Source: an uncultured Flavobacteriales bacterium
GTDB lineage: Bacteria; Bacteroidota; Bacteroidia; Flavobacteriales; Crocinitomicaceae
DNA length: 6,244 bases
Direction: 5' to 3'
Assembly (NCBI GenBank): GCA_946886545.1
Contig: CAMPIU010000185.1
Coordinates: forward strand, 1 to 6,244
In this document: positions 1 through 6,244 of the stretch, piece after piece
How the letters are laid out: each line of letters starts with the position of its first letter
Numbering within the stretch: the stretch's first letter is position 1
Translations under genes and position numbers: made by a program
Notes under the pieces: generated by a model
The model's input: only the letters and a program-made list of their open reading frames with translations
What the model was told of the DNA's origin: nothing
Databases searched by the model: none

Positions 1-2028
1 AACGCGATTAACTCCCAGTATCCTGATCACAGTTTCACCGGTTCTTACTACAAAATATCCGTCCTGAACGAAAACAGCCATCCCGCCATTGTTGCAATGA
101 GTTTCTAAACGCTCGTTCCTATTATCCATACTGAATAATATCACATGGGAAGATACCGCTTCACGCATCCCGTAAACCAGGTCATCATCTGCATTCAGGA
201 TTGCATAACCATCGTTGGAAGTACTTCTCGGAACAACTTCTTTCACTTGAGCATAATCTTCAAGTGTATGAATATCTCCCAATCCTAAATGATCTTCCGT
301 TACGTTTGTAACGATACTAATATCGCATTTATCAAAAGCGAGGCCGGAACGGAGAATTCCCCCGCGTGCGCATTCCAGTACGGCATAGTCAACTATTGGA
401 TCAGCAAGAATCGTCCGTGCACTTTGCGGACCGCTGCAATCGCCCTCCATGATCATATGACCGTTAATATAAACTCCTTCCGTTGTTGTGTAACCGGTAT
501 TTTTTCCGGCTTTCTGTGCAATGTGAGCTATTAACCTGGTGGTGGTGGTTTTCCCATTGGTTCCCGTTACGGCAACAATCGGAATTCTTCCGTTACTATT
601 ATCCGGGAAAAGCATATCAATCACCGGTTTTGCAACATCCTGTGCTTTTCCGTTTGAAGGATGGGTGTGCATCCGGAAACCGGGACCTGCATTTACTTCA
701 ATAACTGCTCCGTTTCCTCTTTGGATCGGCCGGGCAACATCTAAAGCCATAATATCTATTCCACAGACATCCAAATGGAAAAGACGTGCGATGCGCTCCG
801 CAAGGAAAACATTATATGAATGCACACTATCCGTTACATCTGTTGATGTTCCTCCGGTTGAAAGATTAGCTGTTTTTTTCAACGGTAATTCTTTTCCCAG
901 AGGTAAAATATCATCTAAAGTCAATCCTGCCTCCTTCAGAAGGCCTTTGGTATCGTAATCAATTTTTATTTTCGTGAGTACTTTCTGGTGGCCTGATCCG
1001 CTGTCCGGATTCTCATTTTCCTTAGCAATCAATTCGCGAATGGTCAGTTTCCCGTTTCCGGTAACAGCGGCAGGTGTTCGCTTTGCAACCGCAATGAGTT
1101 TGTAATTAACTACCAGGAAACGGTAATCAGAGCCTTCCACATACTCTTCAACAATGATTTTATCGGATACCTTCCACGCCTGGTTTGCAGCTTTAAGTAC
1201 CGCCTCTTTATTTCTGATATTGGCTGTAATTCCTCTACCATGATTCCCGTCTATTGGTTTGATGACCCAAGGAAACGGAATTTCTTCCATTGCGTCTATT
1301 AATTCAGCTTTCTCGTAAATAGTCATTCCTTTCGGTACGGAGACACCAGCTTTCTCAAGTAGTTTTTTCGTGAACCATTTACATGCAACAGATTCCACTG
1401 CAAGATTGTTTGTAGTTCCCATGACCGTAGCACGGAATAATTGCTGATTTCTTCCATAACCCAGCATGTATAGAGATTGATCATCCAGCCGGGTTACAGG
1501 AATATTTCTTCTATGCGCTTCGTCCAGGATCGTTTGTGTACTTGGTCCCGGCATTTCATCTGCCCAAATTTCTTTGAGTTTATCAATAACATTTCTGATA
1601 TCAAAGGGCTTTTTTTCGGCGATTGCTTCCACGAAATCCACTGCAGCTTTTCCTGCATAAAGTCCTGCTTCTTCCGACCAATAAGAAAAGACCACTTTAT
1701 ATATTCCATATTCTCCGGTTGACCGTGTTCTACCGTAACCACAATCCATTCCTGCCAGAACCTGTAATTCCAGAGCAACGTGTTCTATCACGTGTCCAAG
1801 CCATGTTCCTTCCTTCATGCGCTCGCAAAGTCCTCCTTCCTTTCCTTCCGAACATCTGTGTTCATATAAAGATGGCAGAGCCCGCATAATCCGTTCATAG
1901 AATTTGGGGATCTTGTTTGTTGGAAGCTCCTCATACTTTCCGAGATCCAACTTCATTACGATCAGTCTCTGCCTGTAATTAGACCAATAATTCGGCCCTC
2001 TCATTACTTGTATATTTTTAATTTCCAT
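1..2028 (-). CDS. cphA: Cyanophycin synthetase, N-terminal 676 residues (C-terminus beyond window edge)
   Basis: This enzyme builds cyanophycin (multi-L-arginyl-poly-L-aspartate) in the cytoplasm, using ATP to add Asp to the backbone and Arg to each Asp side chain. Reading from the ATG at 2028, the frame stays open to base 1. An N-terminal domain (about 1-160) starts with the family-typical MRGPNYWS (9-16) and has GHVIEHVALELQ (78-89). An ATP-grasp domain (about 215-470) carries KPIDGNHGRG (257-266), LSTGGTSTD (389-397) and EVNAGPGFRMH (444-454); in characterised CphA this domain adds Asp. A Mur-ligase-like domain starts near 482 with the P-loop GTNGKTTTT (489-497) and has LECARGGILRSG (551-562); it adds Arg. 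Known CphA1 proteins have about 870-900 residues, so roughly 200 (the rest of the Mur-like part) lie outside. Nothing suggests a pseudogene. The start matches the family N-terminus. It is transcribed divergently from the DUF4142 gene, with a long non-coding leader region. Family assignment is very secure. Confidence 0.97.
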   Translation of the reverse strand, partial: MEIKNIQVMRGPNYWSNYRQRLIVMKLDLGKYEELPTNKIPKFYERIMRALPSLYEHRCSEGKEGGLCERMKEGTWLGHVIEHVALELQVLAGMDCGYGRTRSTGEYGIYKVVFSYWSEEAGLYAGKAAVDFVEAIAEKKPFDIRNVIDKLKEIWADEMPGPSTQTILDEAHRRNIPVTRLDDQSLYMLGYGRNQQLFRATVMGTTNNLAVESVACKWFTKKLLEKAGVSVPKGMTIYEKAELIDAMEEIPFPWVIKPIDGNHGRGITANIRNKEAVLKAANQAWKVSDKIIVEEYVEGSDYRFLVVNYKLIAVAKRTPAAVTGNGKLTIRELIAKENENPDSGSGHQKVLTKIKIDYDTKGLLKEAGLTLDDILPLGKELPLKKTANLSTGGTSTDVTDSVHSYNVFLAERIARLFHLDVCGIDIMALDVARPIQRGNGAVIEVNAGPGFRMHTHPSNGKAQDVAKPVIDMLFPDNSNGRIPIVAVTGTNGKTTTTRLIAHIAQKAGKNTGYTTTEGVYINGHMIMEGDCSGPQSARTILADPIVDYAVLECARGGILRSGLAFDKCDISIVTNVTEDHLGLGDIHTLEDYAQVKEVVPRSTSNDGYAILNADDDLVYGMREAVSSHVILFSMDNRNERLETHCNNGGMAVFVQDGYFVVRTGETVIRILGVNRV

Positions 2029-2072
2029 GGTTTGTTGTTTATAATAGTGTGTGTAAAATTTAGAGCCAAAAA

Positions 2073-2100
2073 GACGTGATAAACTACTGAATACCACGTC
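2073..2100. repeat. Inverted repeat GACGTG-N16-CACGTC upstream of cphA
   Basis: GACGTG (2073-2078) and CACGTC (2095-2100) are perfect 6-base inverted arms with a 16-base spacer, 45 to 72 bases before the cphA start codon. The position would suit an operator or a leader hairpin for cphA. The arms are short and the spacer is long, so chance is a real possibility. Confidence 0.25.
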
Positions 2101-2532
2101 GAATAAACCCTTGCAAGTAAAATTAAGGAGGTGGTAAGGGTGGTTTCTTACACAATTCTCCGACCGATTTACATAAATCCTATAATTAGGAATTTTTAAG
2201 ACTCAAATCCTGTATGAAGGCGTATATCTGAAGCCGTTTGACATTATGCGGGAGCAGATTAATACTTTCACTATACTCCTCCTTTATACCATGAATGAAG
2301 TATAATTAAAGCATGAATAAGGCATAGATATAGCGATGATTGTGTAGTTATTTAACATAGTGAACGTGTATTTAACTCCGTAATAAATTAACTACTAAAA
2401 AACCATTGCCTGATGCCTGTCCACCCATCGCCTGTTAATCGATTCTATAAAAAATGCTAAAACAGTGCTACTCTTCTTCTTCCTTAACTGACCATAAATA
2501 ATAGGAGCAATCCCTTAAAAATACTGGTGGTT

Positions 2533-2555
2533 CTGAATTCTCAATCCTGAATTCT
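2533..2555. repeat. Short direct repeat CTGAATTCT, two copies
   Basis: CTGAATTCT occurs at 2533-2541 and again at 2547-2555, giving a 14-base period. The base two positions before each copy is also shared (T). Each copy contains the palindrome GAATTC. The repeat lies about 150 bases before the DUF4142 start. It may be a tandem-duplication remnant or paired protein-binding sites; the sequence does not say which. Confidence 0.35.
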
Positions 2556-2604
2556 TAATAAATGAAAGTGGGAATAGTGCAAATTTTCAAAAATAAAGTG
2601 TAAC

Positions 2605-2622
2605 ACGTTTTTTGTTAAACGT
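2605..2622. promoter_or_regulatory. Perfect inverted repeat ACGTTT-N6-AAACGT, candidate operator
   Basis: ACGTTT (2605-2610) and AAACGT (2617-2622) form a perfect 18-base dyad with a 6-base centre (TTTGTT), about 82 bases upstream of the DUF4142 start codon. The spacing of the half-sites, near one and a quarter helical turns, and the position resemble a site for a dimeric regulator. It could also form a small hairpin in RNA. No regulator is encoded in the window, and in AT-rich DNA a 6-base dyad can arise by chance, so this is only a candidate. Confidence 0.3.
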
Positions 2623-2703
2623 CTGCAATTTTACTTAACACACAAAATTCAGCACATCTGATTGTGTATGGATAATATAGTCTATAACCAAAAAATAATG
2701 ATC

Positions 2704-3300
2704 ATGAAAAATGTAAGAACAACAAAAAGAGGGTTTCTTTATTTAGGATTTTTAAGCCTGAGTCTGTTAATTATCCATTCTTGTGATAATGGTAACCCGG
2801 ATGATTCAAAAGAAATAGCAGAAGATCAAAATAAAGAGCGTTTTGATGACCGAAAGTCTGAAAAAGATGCCAATTTCCTTGTAGAAGCAGCTGCTATCAA
2901 CCTGGAAGAGATCAAATTGGGTGAATTAGCTCAACAAAAAGGTACTATGGCTGATACAAAAGCTCTTGGAAAAATGATGGTGGATGAGCACAAAGCAGCT
3001 TTGAATGACCTGAAAGCATTGGCAGCAGACAAAGCAATCTCAATCCCTGAAGTTTTGACAGAAGACGGACAAGATGCATACGATGATTTGCAAGAAGAAA
3101 CCGGTATGGATTTCGATAAAGAATACTGTAGCATGATGGTCAGAGGACATCGAAGTGCTATCCGTAAATTCGAAAAAGCTTCTTCCAATGCTGAAGATTC
3201 TGACATCCGCAATTTCGCATCGTCTATGCTCCCTTCTTTGCGCACACATTTGGAGCATTCGGAAGCATGCAAAGAGAAAAGCAAAGCACAGAAAAGATAA
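2704..3300 (+). CDS. DUF4142 family lipoprotein, predicted ferritin-like helical bundle
   Basis: This 198-residue protein of unknown function is probably membrane-anchored in the periplasm or outer membrane. Lysines and arginines near the N-terminus precede a hydrophobic stretch (11-24) and Ile-His-Ser-Cys, making Cys27 the likely lipidated residue. An acidic linker (28-55) follows. Residues 56-190 match the DUF4142 pattern: DANFLVEAAAINLEEIKLGELA (56-77), MMVDEHKAAL (91-100), MVRGHRSAIRKFEK (145-158) and LPSLRTHLEHSE (176-187). Glu61, Glu68, Glu95, His96, His149, His182 and His185 are possible metal ligands by position, which is inference. I chose the ATG at 2704 because it gives a compact signal peptide; ATG codons at 2668 and 2698 and a TTG at 2662 are in-frame alternatives that only lengthen the N-terminus. 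The DUF2383 gene follows 37 bases downstream with no terminator between, so the two are probably co-transcribed. Family call is firm; biochemical role is unknown. Confidence 0.92.
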   Translation: MKNVRTTKRGFLYLGFLSLSLLIIHSCDNGNPDDSKEIAEDQNKERFDDRKSEKDANFLVEAAAINLEEIKLGELAQQKGTMADTKALGKMMVDEHKAALNDLKALAADKAISIPEVLTEDGQDAYDDLQEETGMDFDKEYCSMMVRGHRSAIRKFEKASSNAEDSDIRNFASSMLPSLRTHLEHSEACKEKSKAQKR

Positions 3301-3337
3301 AAACGGATTGATTAATCACAATTAAAAACAAACAAAC

Positions 3338-3814
3338 ATGGAAAGCAAGGTTGAAACAAATAAGCAAGAGATCATTGATAGCCTGAACAATTTGATCCAA
3401 ATTAATAATGATCGGATTCAGGGATATTTAACAGCTTCACAGGAAACTGATCAGGATGATCTGAAAAGTGTTTTCTCGGAAATGATGAAAGCAAGTCAGG
3501 AGTGCCGCAGGGAACTGGTACAGGAAGTTACCAAACTTGGGGGAACTCCAATTGAAGGAACAACTGTTTCGGGAAAACTTTATCGCGTATGGATGGATAT
3601 CAAGTCGGCTTTGACCAGCAAGGACCGTAAAGCAATCCTTAACTCCTGCGAATTTGGAGAGGATGCTGCCGTAAAAACATACGAAACAGAAATAGAAGGA
3701 GATTCTTTGAACGGAACAGAATATCTTTTGATCGTAAAAGAGCAGTACTCAAAGATCAAATCCGGTCACGATAAGATCAAACAAATGCGTGACGCTGCCA
3801 ATGCAGCATCATAA
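3338..3814 (+). CDS. PA2169/DUF2383 family four-helix-bundle protein
   Basis: The 158-residue protein has no signal peptide or membrane segment and should be cytoplasmic. It reads as four amphipathic helices: about 8-35 (SLNNLIQINNDRIQGY at 15-30), 39-67, 84-118 and 124-154. Family hallmarks are the LGGTP turn (67-71), the G-x-L-Y-R-x-W segment (79-85) and ILNSCEFGEDAAVKTYE (100-116). The Cys-Glu-x-Gly-Glu-Asp cluster (104-109) is the characteristic conserved acidic patch of the ferritin-like DUF2383 fold, though metal binding here is not shown. The length is normal for the family. The ATG at 3338 follows an A-rich stretch rather than a Shine-Dalgarno sequence, as is usual in Bacteroidota. 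It is the second gene of a probable operon with the DUF4142 lipoprotein and ends 36 bases before a strong terminator. Family members are often annotated as stress-related, but no biochemical activity is established to my knowledge. Confidence 0.93.
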   Translation: MESKVETNKQEIIDSLNNLIQINNDRIQGYLTASQETDQDDLKSVFSEMMKASQECRRELVQEVTKLGGTPIEGTTVSGKLYRVWMDIKSALTSKDRKAILNSCEFGEDAAVKTYETEIEGDSLNGTEYLLIVKEQYSKIKSGHDKIKQMRDAANAAS

Positions 3815-3850
3815 GCAGACAAGGTATTGATCTATCCTAAAAGACTATTC

Positions 3851-3886
3851 AATAGGGACTATCTTTCTAAGATAGTCCCTATTTTT
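3851..3886 (+). terminator. Strong intrinsic terminator of the DUF4142-DUF2383 operon
   Basis: A perfect 15-base-pair stem (3851-3865 with 3869-3883) closes a 3-base TCT loop. The T-run 3882-3886 overlaps the end of the stem and continues as GTT. It lies 36 bases after the DUF2383 stop codon. On the minus strand the stem is followed by TGAATAG rather than a T-run, so it should act mainly on plus-strand transcripts. Confidence 0.9.
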
Positions 3887-3896
3887 GTTCAGTATG

Positions 3897-3921
3897 AAAC
3901 CCGGACTTACCGTCGGGGTTT
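3897..3921. terminator. Second hairpin between convergent genes, possible cphB terminator
   Basis: AAACCCGGAC (3897-3906) pairs with GTCGGGGTTT (3912-3921) with one G-G mismatch around a 5-base loop. It starts 8 bases past the cphB stop codon on the minus strand, a natural terminator position, but only three T follow the stem in that direction. On the plus strand TTTT is followed by ATATTTT, so it may serve as a backup terminator for the operon. Direction is therefore uncertain. Confidence 0.55.
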
Positions 3922-3928
3922 TATATTT

Positions 3929-4801
3929 TCATTGATGCTTTTCTCTTAATTTGGGGTATTCAAGTTTATAGGTCCGGATATTAAACTTACAATTTTTGAT
4001 CAGTAAATGTACCCGCAGATTATCAACGTAAATGGCTTCGTTATCTTTGACTTCATTTATGTTGGTGTGTTCAATATCCCTTCCGTCGATAATCACCACC
4101 ATTCCGGAACCCAAACATTTTACTTCATATCCTTTTTTGATGATGATGGCTGTATCTTCACCCAAACCGATTCCCATTTGTCCGGGATTACGTATAATAG
4201 CCTGAGCCAGGCGGCCAAATCTCCCTCGTTTGATAAAATGCGTATCAATAATGCATCCTTCCATTAAACCAAGTCCACCACCTGTTTTCAGGTCGGATTC
4301 GAAAAGTGCTTCGTAGGTACCACCAGATTGGATCATTACTTCAGGAGCAACAGCAGCTCCGGCACTTGTACCGGCAACCGTAAAATCTTTATCTTCATAA
4401 TACTTGTTCTTGATTACTTCTGCAATCATTGTCCCTCCCAAAATGGTTGCAATCTTGAATTGATCTCCGCCGGCAAACAGAACGGTCTTTGCTCTTTTAA
4501 TCCGTTTTGAATACTCTTCGTCCCTGGCTTCCTCTTTAGTCTGAATATTCATAAAACCGACATTCTTGTAACCCACTTTTTGAAATGCCGCCTCGTATTT
4601 TCTCTTCTGTTTTTCGGGCTCATTTGATGCAGTGGTTATCACTTCTATACGCGGATTTCGCGACTTAACGGCAACAAGCTCTTTAAGAATTTCCATTTCA
4701 ACGAACTTAGGATTGTGATTCGCTATCAAAAGTTTTTCTTCTCCCTTATCCTCTGCTCCCCCAATAATGAGCAATCTGCCCTTTGGAATAATTTGATTCA
4801 T
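3929..4801 (-). CDS. cphB: Cyanophycinase (peptidase family S51)
   Basis: This serine-type exopeptidase cuts cyanophycin into beta-Asp-Arg dipeptides, the first step in using the stored nitrogen. From the ATG at 4801 the protein has 290 residues, close to the usual length of about 270-290. PKGRLLIIGGAEDKG (6-20) is the typical N-terminus. GGDQ (111-114) comes before the nucleophile motif GTSAGAA (144-150, Ser146). DTHFIKRGRFGRL (186-198) supplies His188 and Arg192, Arg194 and Arg197, and GLGEDTA (212-218) supplies Glu215. These align at a constant offset of 14 with the Ser132, His174 and Glu201 triad and the Arg178/180/183 pocket of Synechocystis CphB as I recall it. The residue before the catalytic His is Thr187 where that enzyme has Gln. 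The open frame extends upstream to 4891, but those 30 extra residues are not family-like. There is no signal peptide, so intracellular action is expected. It lies on the same strand as cphA but is separated from it by the opposing operon, so the two need separate promoters. Confidence 0.96.
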   Translation of the reverse strand: MNQIIPKGRLLIIGGAEDKGEEKLLIANHNPKFVEMEILKELVAVKSRNPRIEVITTASNEPEKQKRKYEAAFQKVGYKNVGFMNIQTKEEARDEEYSKRIKRAKTVLFAGGDQFKIATILGGTMIAEVIKNKYYEDKDFTVAGTSAGAAVAPEVMIQSGGTYEALFESDLKTGGGLGLMEGCIIDTHFIKRGRFGRLAQAIIRNPGQMGIGLGEDTAIIIKKGYEVKCLGSGMVVIIDGRDIEHTNINEVKDNEAIYVDNLRVHLLIKNCKFNIRTYKLEYPKLREKHQ

Positions 4802-4990
4802 AACTTTTGTTTTTAATGTGTTGATTCTGTGTTTTGATCTATGACAATTCGTATTTGCTCTTGAATTGAAAATTAAAGAAGCGAAAATCAAAAACCTTAT
4901 AGATTACACCAGGCTATTTACATATTTCACATTAGCTGAAGCCCAAAACAAGGATTTGTCGGGTTTTTTAAAGGAACCAGTAGGAATATT
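4802..4990 (-). other. Spacer between the MscS gene and cphB, likely cphB leader
   Basis: These 189 bases separate the channel gene from cphB on the same strand and are long enough for a cphB promoter. I could not place one with confidence. A weak hairpin lies at 4942-4963 (CCC with GGG, and inner ACAA with TTGT). It is followed by six T on the plus strand only, which is the wrong direction for ending the channel transcript. Read-through from the channel gene into cphB is therefore possible. Confidence 0.4.
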
Positions 4991-6052
4991 TCATGAAGGA
5001 TCAGTGCCTTCATCTGTAATAAAAGGTTGAGTAGGAAATGCAAAGCAGATTGATCGTTCTTTGAAAACCTTAACTATCTCCATATAAATTGCATGCTGTA
5101 TATCCATATAGATTCCATAATCGGGACTTAGGACATTATAAACGAATTCGAAATTGAGACTCCAGTCTCCAAAAGCTGCGAGGTGTCCGCGACCGTATTC
5201 CACATGAGGCTGTTTATCGACAATGGTCTTTACAATAACAGGTATTTCCTCCAATACTTCGTATGGTGTATTATAGATCACTCGCAGGGTAAATACAATT
5301 CTGCGATTTTCCAGACGTTTGAAGTTATTCACCCGGGAATTGGTCAGATCGGAGTTTGAACAGACGAGCTGATCACCGCTAAGCGTACGTATCCTGGTTG
5401 TCTTAATCCCGATTTTCTCGACTGTTCCGAACTGGTCACCAATCATAATCGAATCGCCGATCTCGAAAGGTTTATCAAAGAAAATAGCGAAATAACTGAA
5501 CAAATCTCCCAATATTGTCTGGGCTGCAAGCGCTACCGCAATTCCTCCGATTCCCAATCCCGTGATAAGGGTTGTAACATTATAACCCAGGTTGTCAATC
5601 AGAAAAATAATCCCAACTATCCAAATTACAATATTCAGGATGATCATTAATCCGGTTACCGATTGCTCTCCCGAGTCCCGGTTATTTCTTCGGGCGACGA
5701 ATCTCATTAACAAGCGACGAAATACCGCACTGATCAGTCGCAAAATGCAATAAGTAAATGCTACCAGGTAAAGAATGTGCAGGATTTTATCTGCTCTCGG
5801 TGACAATCGCAATGTATTGATCGCAAAATAGAGGAAACTGACATAAAGTATCGGAACAACCAGTCGCTCCATGCCCAATATCAGCAGGTCATCCCAGGTA
5901 GCGGAAGTAGATGCAGACCATGTCTTTAATCTTCTGAGAACAAAGTAACGGAACAGACGAATTCCAACCAGTGAAACTACTGCAATTCCCAATGCAAACA
6001 ACCACGAATAAACGGTGTTTCCCCAAAAAGTATAGCGTAAAAACCCTTCCAT
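4991..6052 (-). CDS. MscS-family mechanosensitive ion channel
   Basis: This inner-membrane channel of 353 residues should open under membrane tension and release solutes during hypo-osmotic shock. Hydrophobic segments lie at about 15-35, 63-81, 90-111 and 134-152, followed by the pore helix. The MscS signature spans 165-202, with the glycine/alanine-rich pore stretch GLGIGGIAVALAAQTILGD (165-183) leading into FDKPFEIGDSI (192-202). A beta domain follows (GTVEKIGIKTTRIRT at 209-223), then an alpha/beta domain ending in FAFPTQPF (337-344). E. coli MscS has 286 residues and three membrane helices; this protein has one or two extra N-terminal helices, as is common in the wider family. The start at 6052 leaves a short cytoplasmic or periplasmic lead before the first helix. 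It lies upstream of cphB on the same strand, 189 bases away. The family call is secure; conductance and ion preference cannot be read from the sequence. Confidence 0.95.
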   Translation of the reverse strand: MEGFLRYTFWGNTVYSWLFALGIAVVSLVGIRLFRYFVLRRLKTWSASTSATWDDLLILGMERLVVPILYVSFLYFAINTLRLSPRADKILHILYLVAFTYCILRLISAVFRRLLMRFVARRNNRDSGEQSVTGLMIILNIVIWIVGIIFLIDNLGYNVTTLITGLGIGGIAVALAAQTILGDLFSYFAIFFDKPFEIGDSIMIGDQFGTVEKIGIKTTRIRTLSGDQLVCSNSDLTNSRVNNFKRLENRRIVFTLRVIYNTPYEVLEEIPVIVKTIVDKQPHVEYGRGHLAAFGDWSLNFEFVYNVLSPDYGIYMDIQHAIYMEIVKVFKERSICFAFPTQPFITDEGTDPS

Positions 6053-6244
6053 AACTGTAAGTTAATTCAATAAGCAATGAACTAAATGAAAAGAAAGTTA
6101 AAATCAATCAACAGTATTATTTTTCACGATTGCTTATCATTTTAAACTTATTCCTCTTGTTTTTTGCTCTATAATATTTTAACTTAACACATTAATTAAT
6201 AATTTATTACCAATATCAAACCTGCACAATATATTGTTTCATTG
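6053..6244 (-). promoter_or_regulatory. AT-rich upstream region of the MscS gene
   Basis: These 192 bases are very AT-rich and should include the promoter of the channel gene, but no clear -33/-7 pair stands out. A perfect 12-base palindrome, ACAATATATTGT, lies at 6226-6237, about 175 bases before the start codon. It could be a binding site, but AT-rich palindromes of this size arise easily by chance. No coding frame was recognised. Confidence 0.3.

Larger units (their letters stand above)
2029..2703. other. Long non-coding region between divergent cphA and DUF4142 genes
   Basis: About 675 AT-rich bases separate the cphA start (minus strand) from the DUF4142 start (plus strand). I found no open frame here that resembles a protein and no tRNA- or rRNA-like sequence. 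The region must hold both promoters, but I could not place either: no sequence matches the Bacteroidota pattern (TTTG near -33 with TAnnTTTG near -7) at proper spacing. It holds small repeats: an inverted repeat at 2073-2100, a 6-base inverted repeat at 2284-2289/2300-2305, three GCCTG copies at 2408, 2415 and 2430, a 9-base direct repeat at 2533-2555, and an inverted repeat at 2605-2622. A small RNA or a long leader cannot be excluded. Confidence 0.7.

Noticed and set aside
299..316. Small dyad GTTAC-GTTT-GTAAC
   Set aside because: It lies within the well-conserved coding part of cphA and is explained by the codons there.
289..1889. Several short open frames on both strands within the first 2 kb (for example 539-958 plus and 1494-1778 minus)
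   Set aside because: They are shadow frames inside the cphA coding region, whose minus-strand translation matches cyanophycin synthetase throughout.
1..2028. Possible truncated or broken cphA pseudogene
   Set aside because: The frame is open with all expected motifs up to base 1; the missing part is due to the window edge.
2931..3284. Minus-strand open frames of 117 and 72 residues opposite the DUF4142 gene
   Set aside because: They are antisense to a gene with clear family motifs and have no recognisable domain of their own.
4007..4510. Plus-strand open frames of 86 and 60 residues
   Set aside because: They are antisense to cphB, which carries a complete set of catalytic motifs in the minus-strand frame.
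4802..4891. N-terminal extension of cyanophycinase starting at 4891
   Set aside because: The 30 extra residues are not hydrophobic enough for a signal peptide and do not resemble the family; the start at 4801 gives the normal N-terminus.
4942..4969. Hairpin with six T on the plus strand between the MscS gene and cphB
   Set aside because: The stem is weak and interrupted, and no plus-strand gene precedes it; in the minus direction there is no T-run.
5889..6107. Minus-strand open frame of 72 residues overlapping the MscS start
   Set aside because: It overlaps the N-terminus of the channel in another frame and its hydrophobic character comes from the AT-rich DNA.

Overview
The window looks like a chromosomal segment of a Bacteroidota bacterium. 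The AT-rich intergenic DNA, the absence of Shine-Dalgarno sequences before the genes, the lipoprotein signal and the protein families all fit, but no rRNA or other marker gene is present, so genus and order are open. Five protein-coding genes are supported and all are recognisable at family level. No tRNA, rRNA, insertion sequence, phage gene or CRISPR array was seen.

Layout, left to right. (1) Positions 1-2028, minus strand: the first 676 codons of cyanophycin synthetase (cphA), cut by the left window edge. (2) About 675 bases of non-coding DNA between the divergent genes, with several small repeats and inverted repeats of uncertain meaning. (3) Positions 2704-3814, plus strand: a probable two-gene operon encoding a DUF4142 lipoprotein and a DUF2383/PA2169-type four-helix-bundle protein, closed by a strong intrinsic terminator at 3851-3886. 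(4) Positions 3929-4801, minus strand: cyanophycinase (cphB), convergent with the operon. (5) Positions 4991-6052, minus strand: an MscS-type mechanosensitive channel, followed by AT-rich upstream DNA to the right edge.

Working together: CphA makes the nitrogen reserve polymer cyanophycin (poly-aspartate with arginine side chains) and CphB cuts it to beta-Asp-Arg dipeptides, so the window carries both halves of a storage and mobilisation cycle. The peptidase that would split the dipeptide is not in view. The two helical-bundle proteins between cphA and cphB belong to poorly characterised ferritin-like families, and the MscS channel is an osmotic safety valve. A stress or storage theme is reasonable inference but is not proven by the sequence. 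The most notable point is the placement of an oppositely transcribed, terminator-bounded pair of uncharacterised helical-bundle genes between the synthesis and degradation genes. I did not find convincing evidence of an entirely new system.
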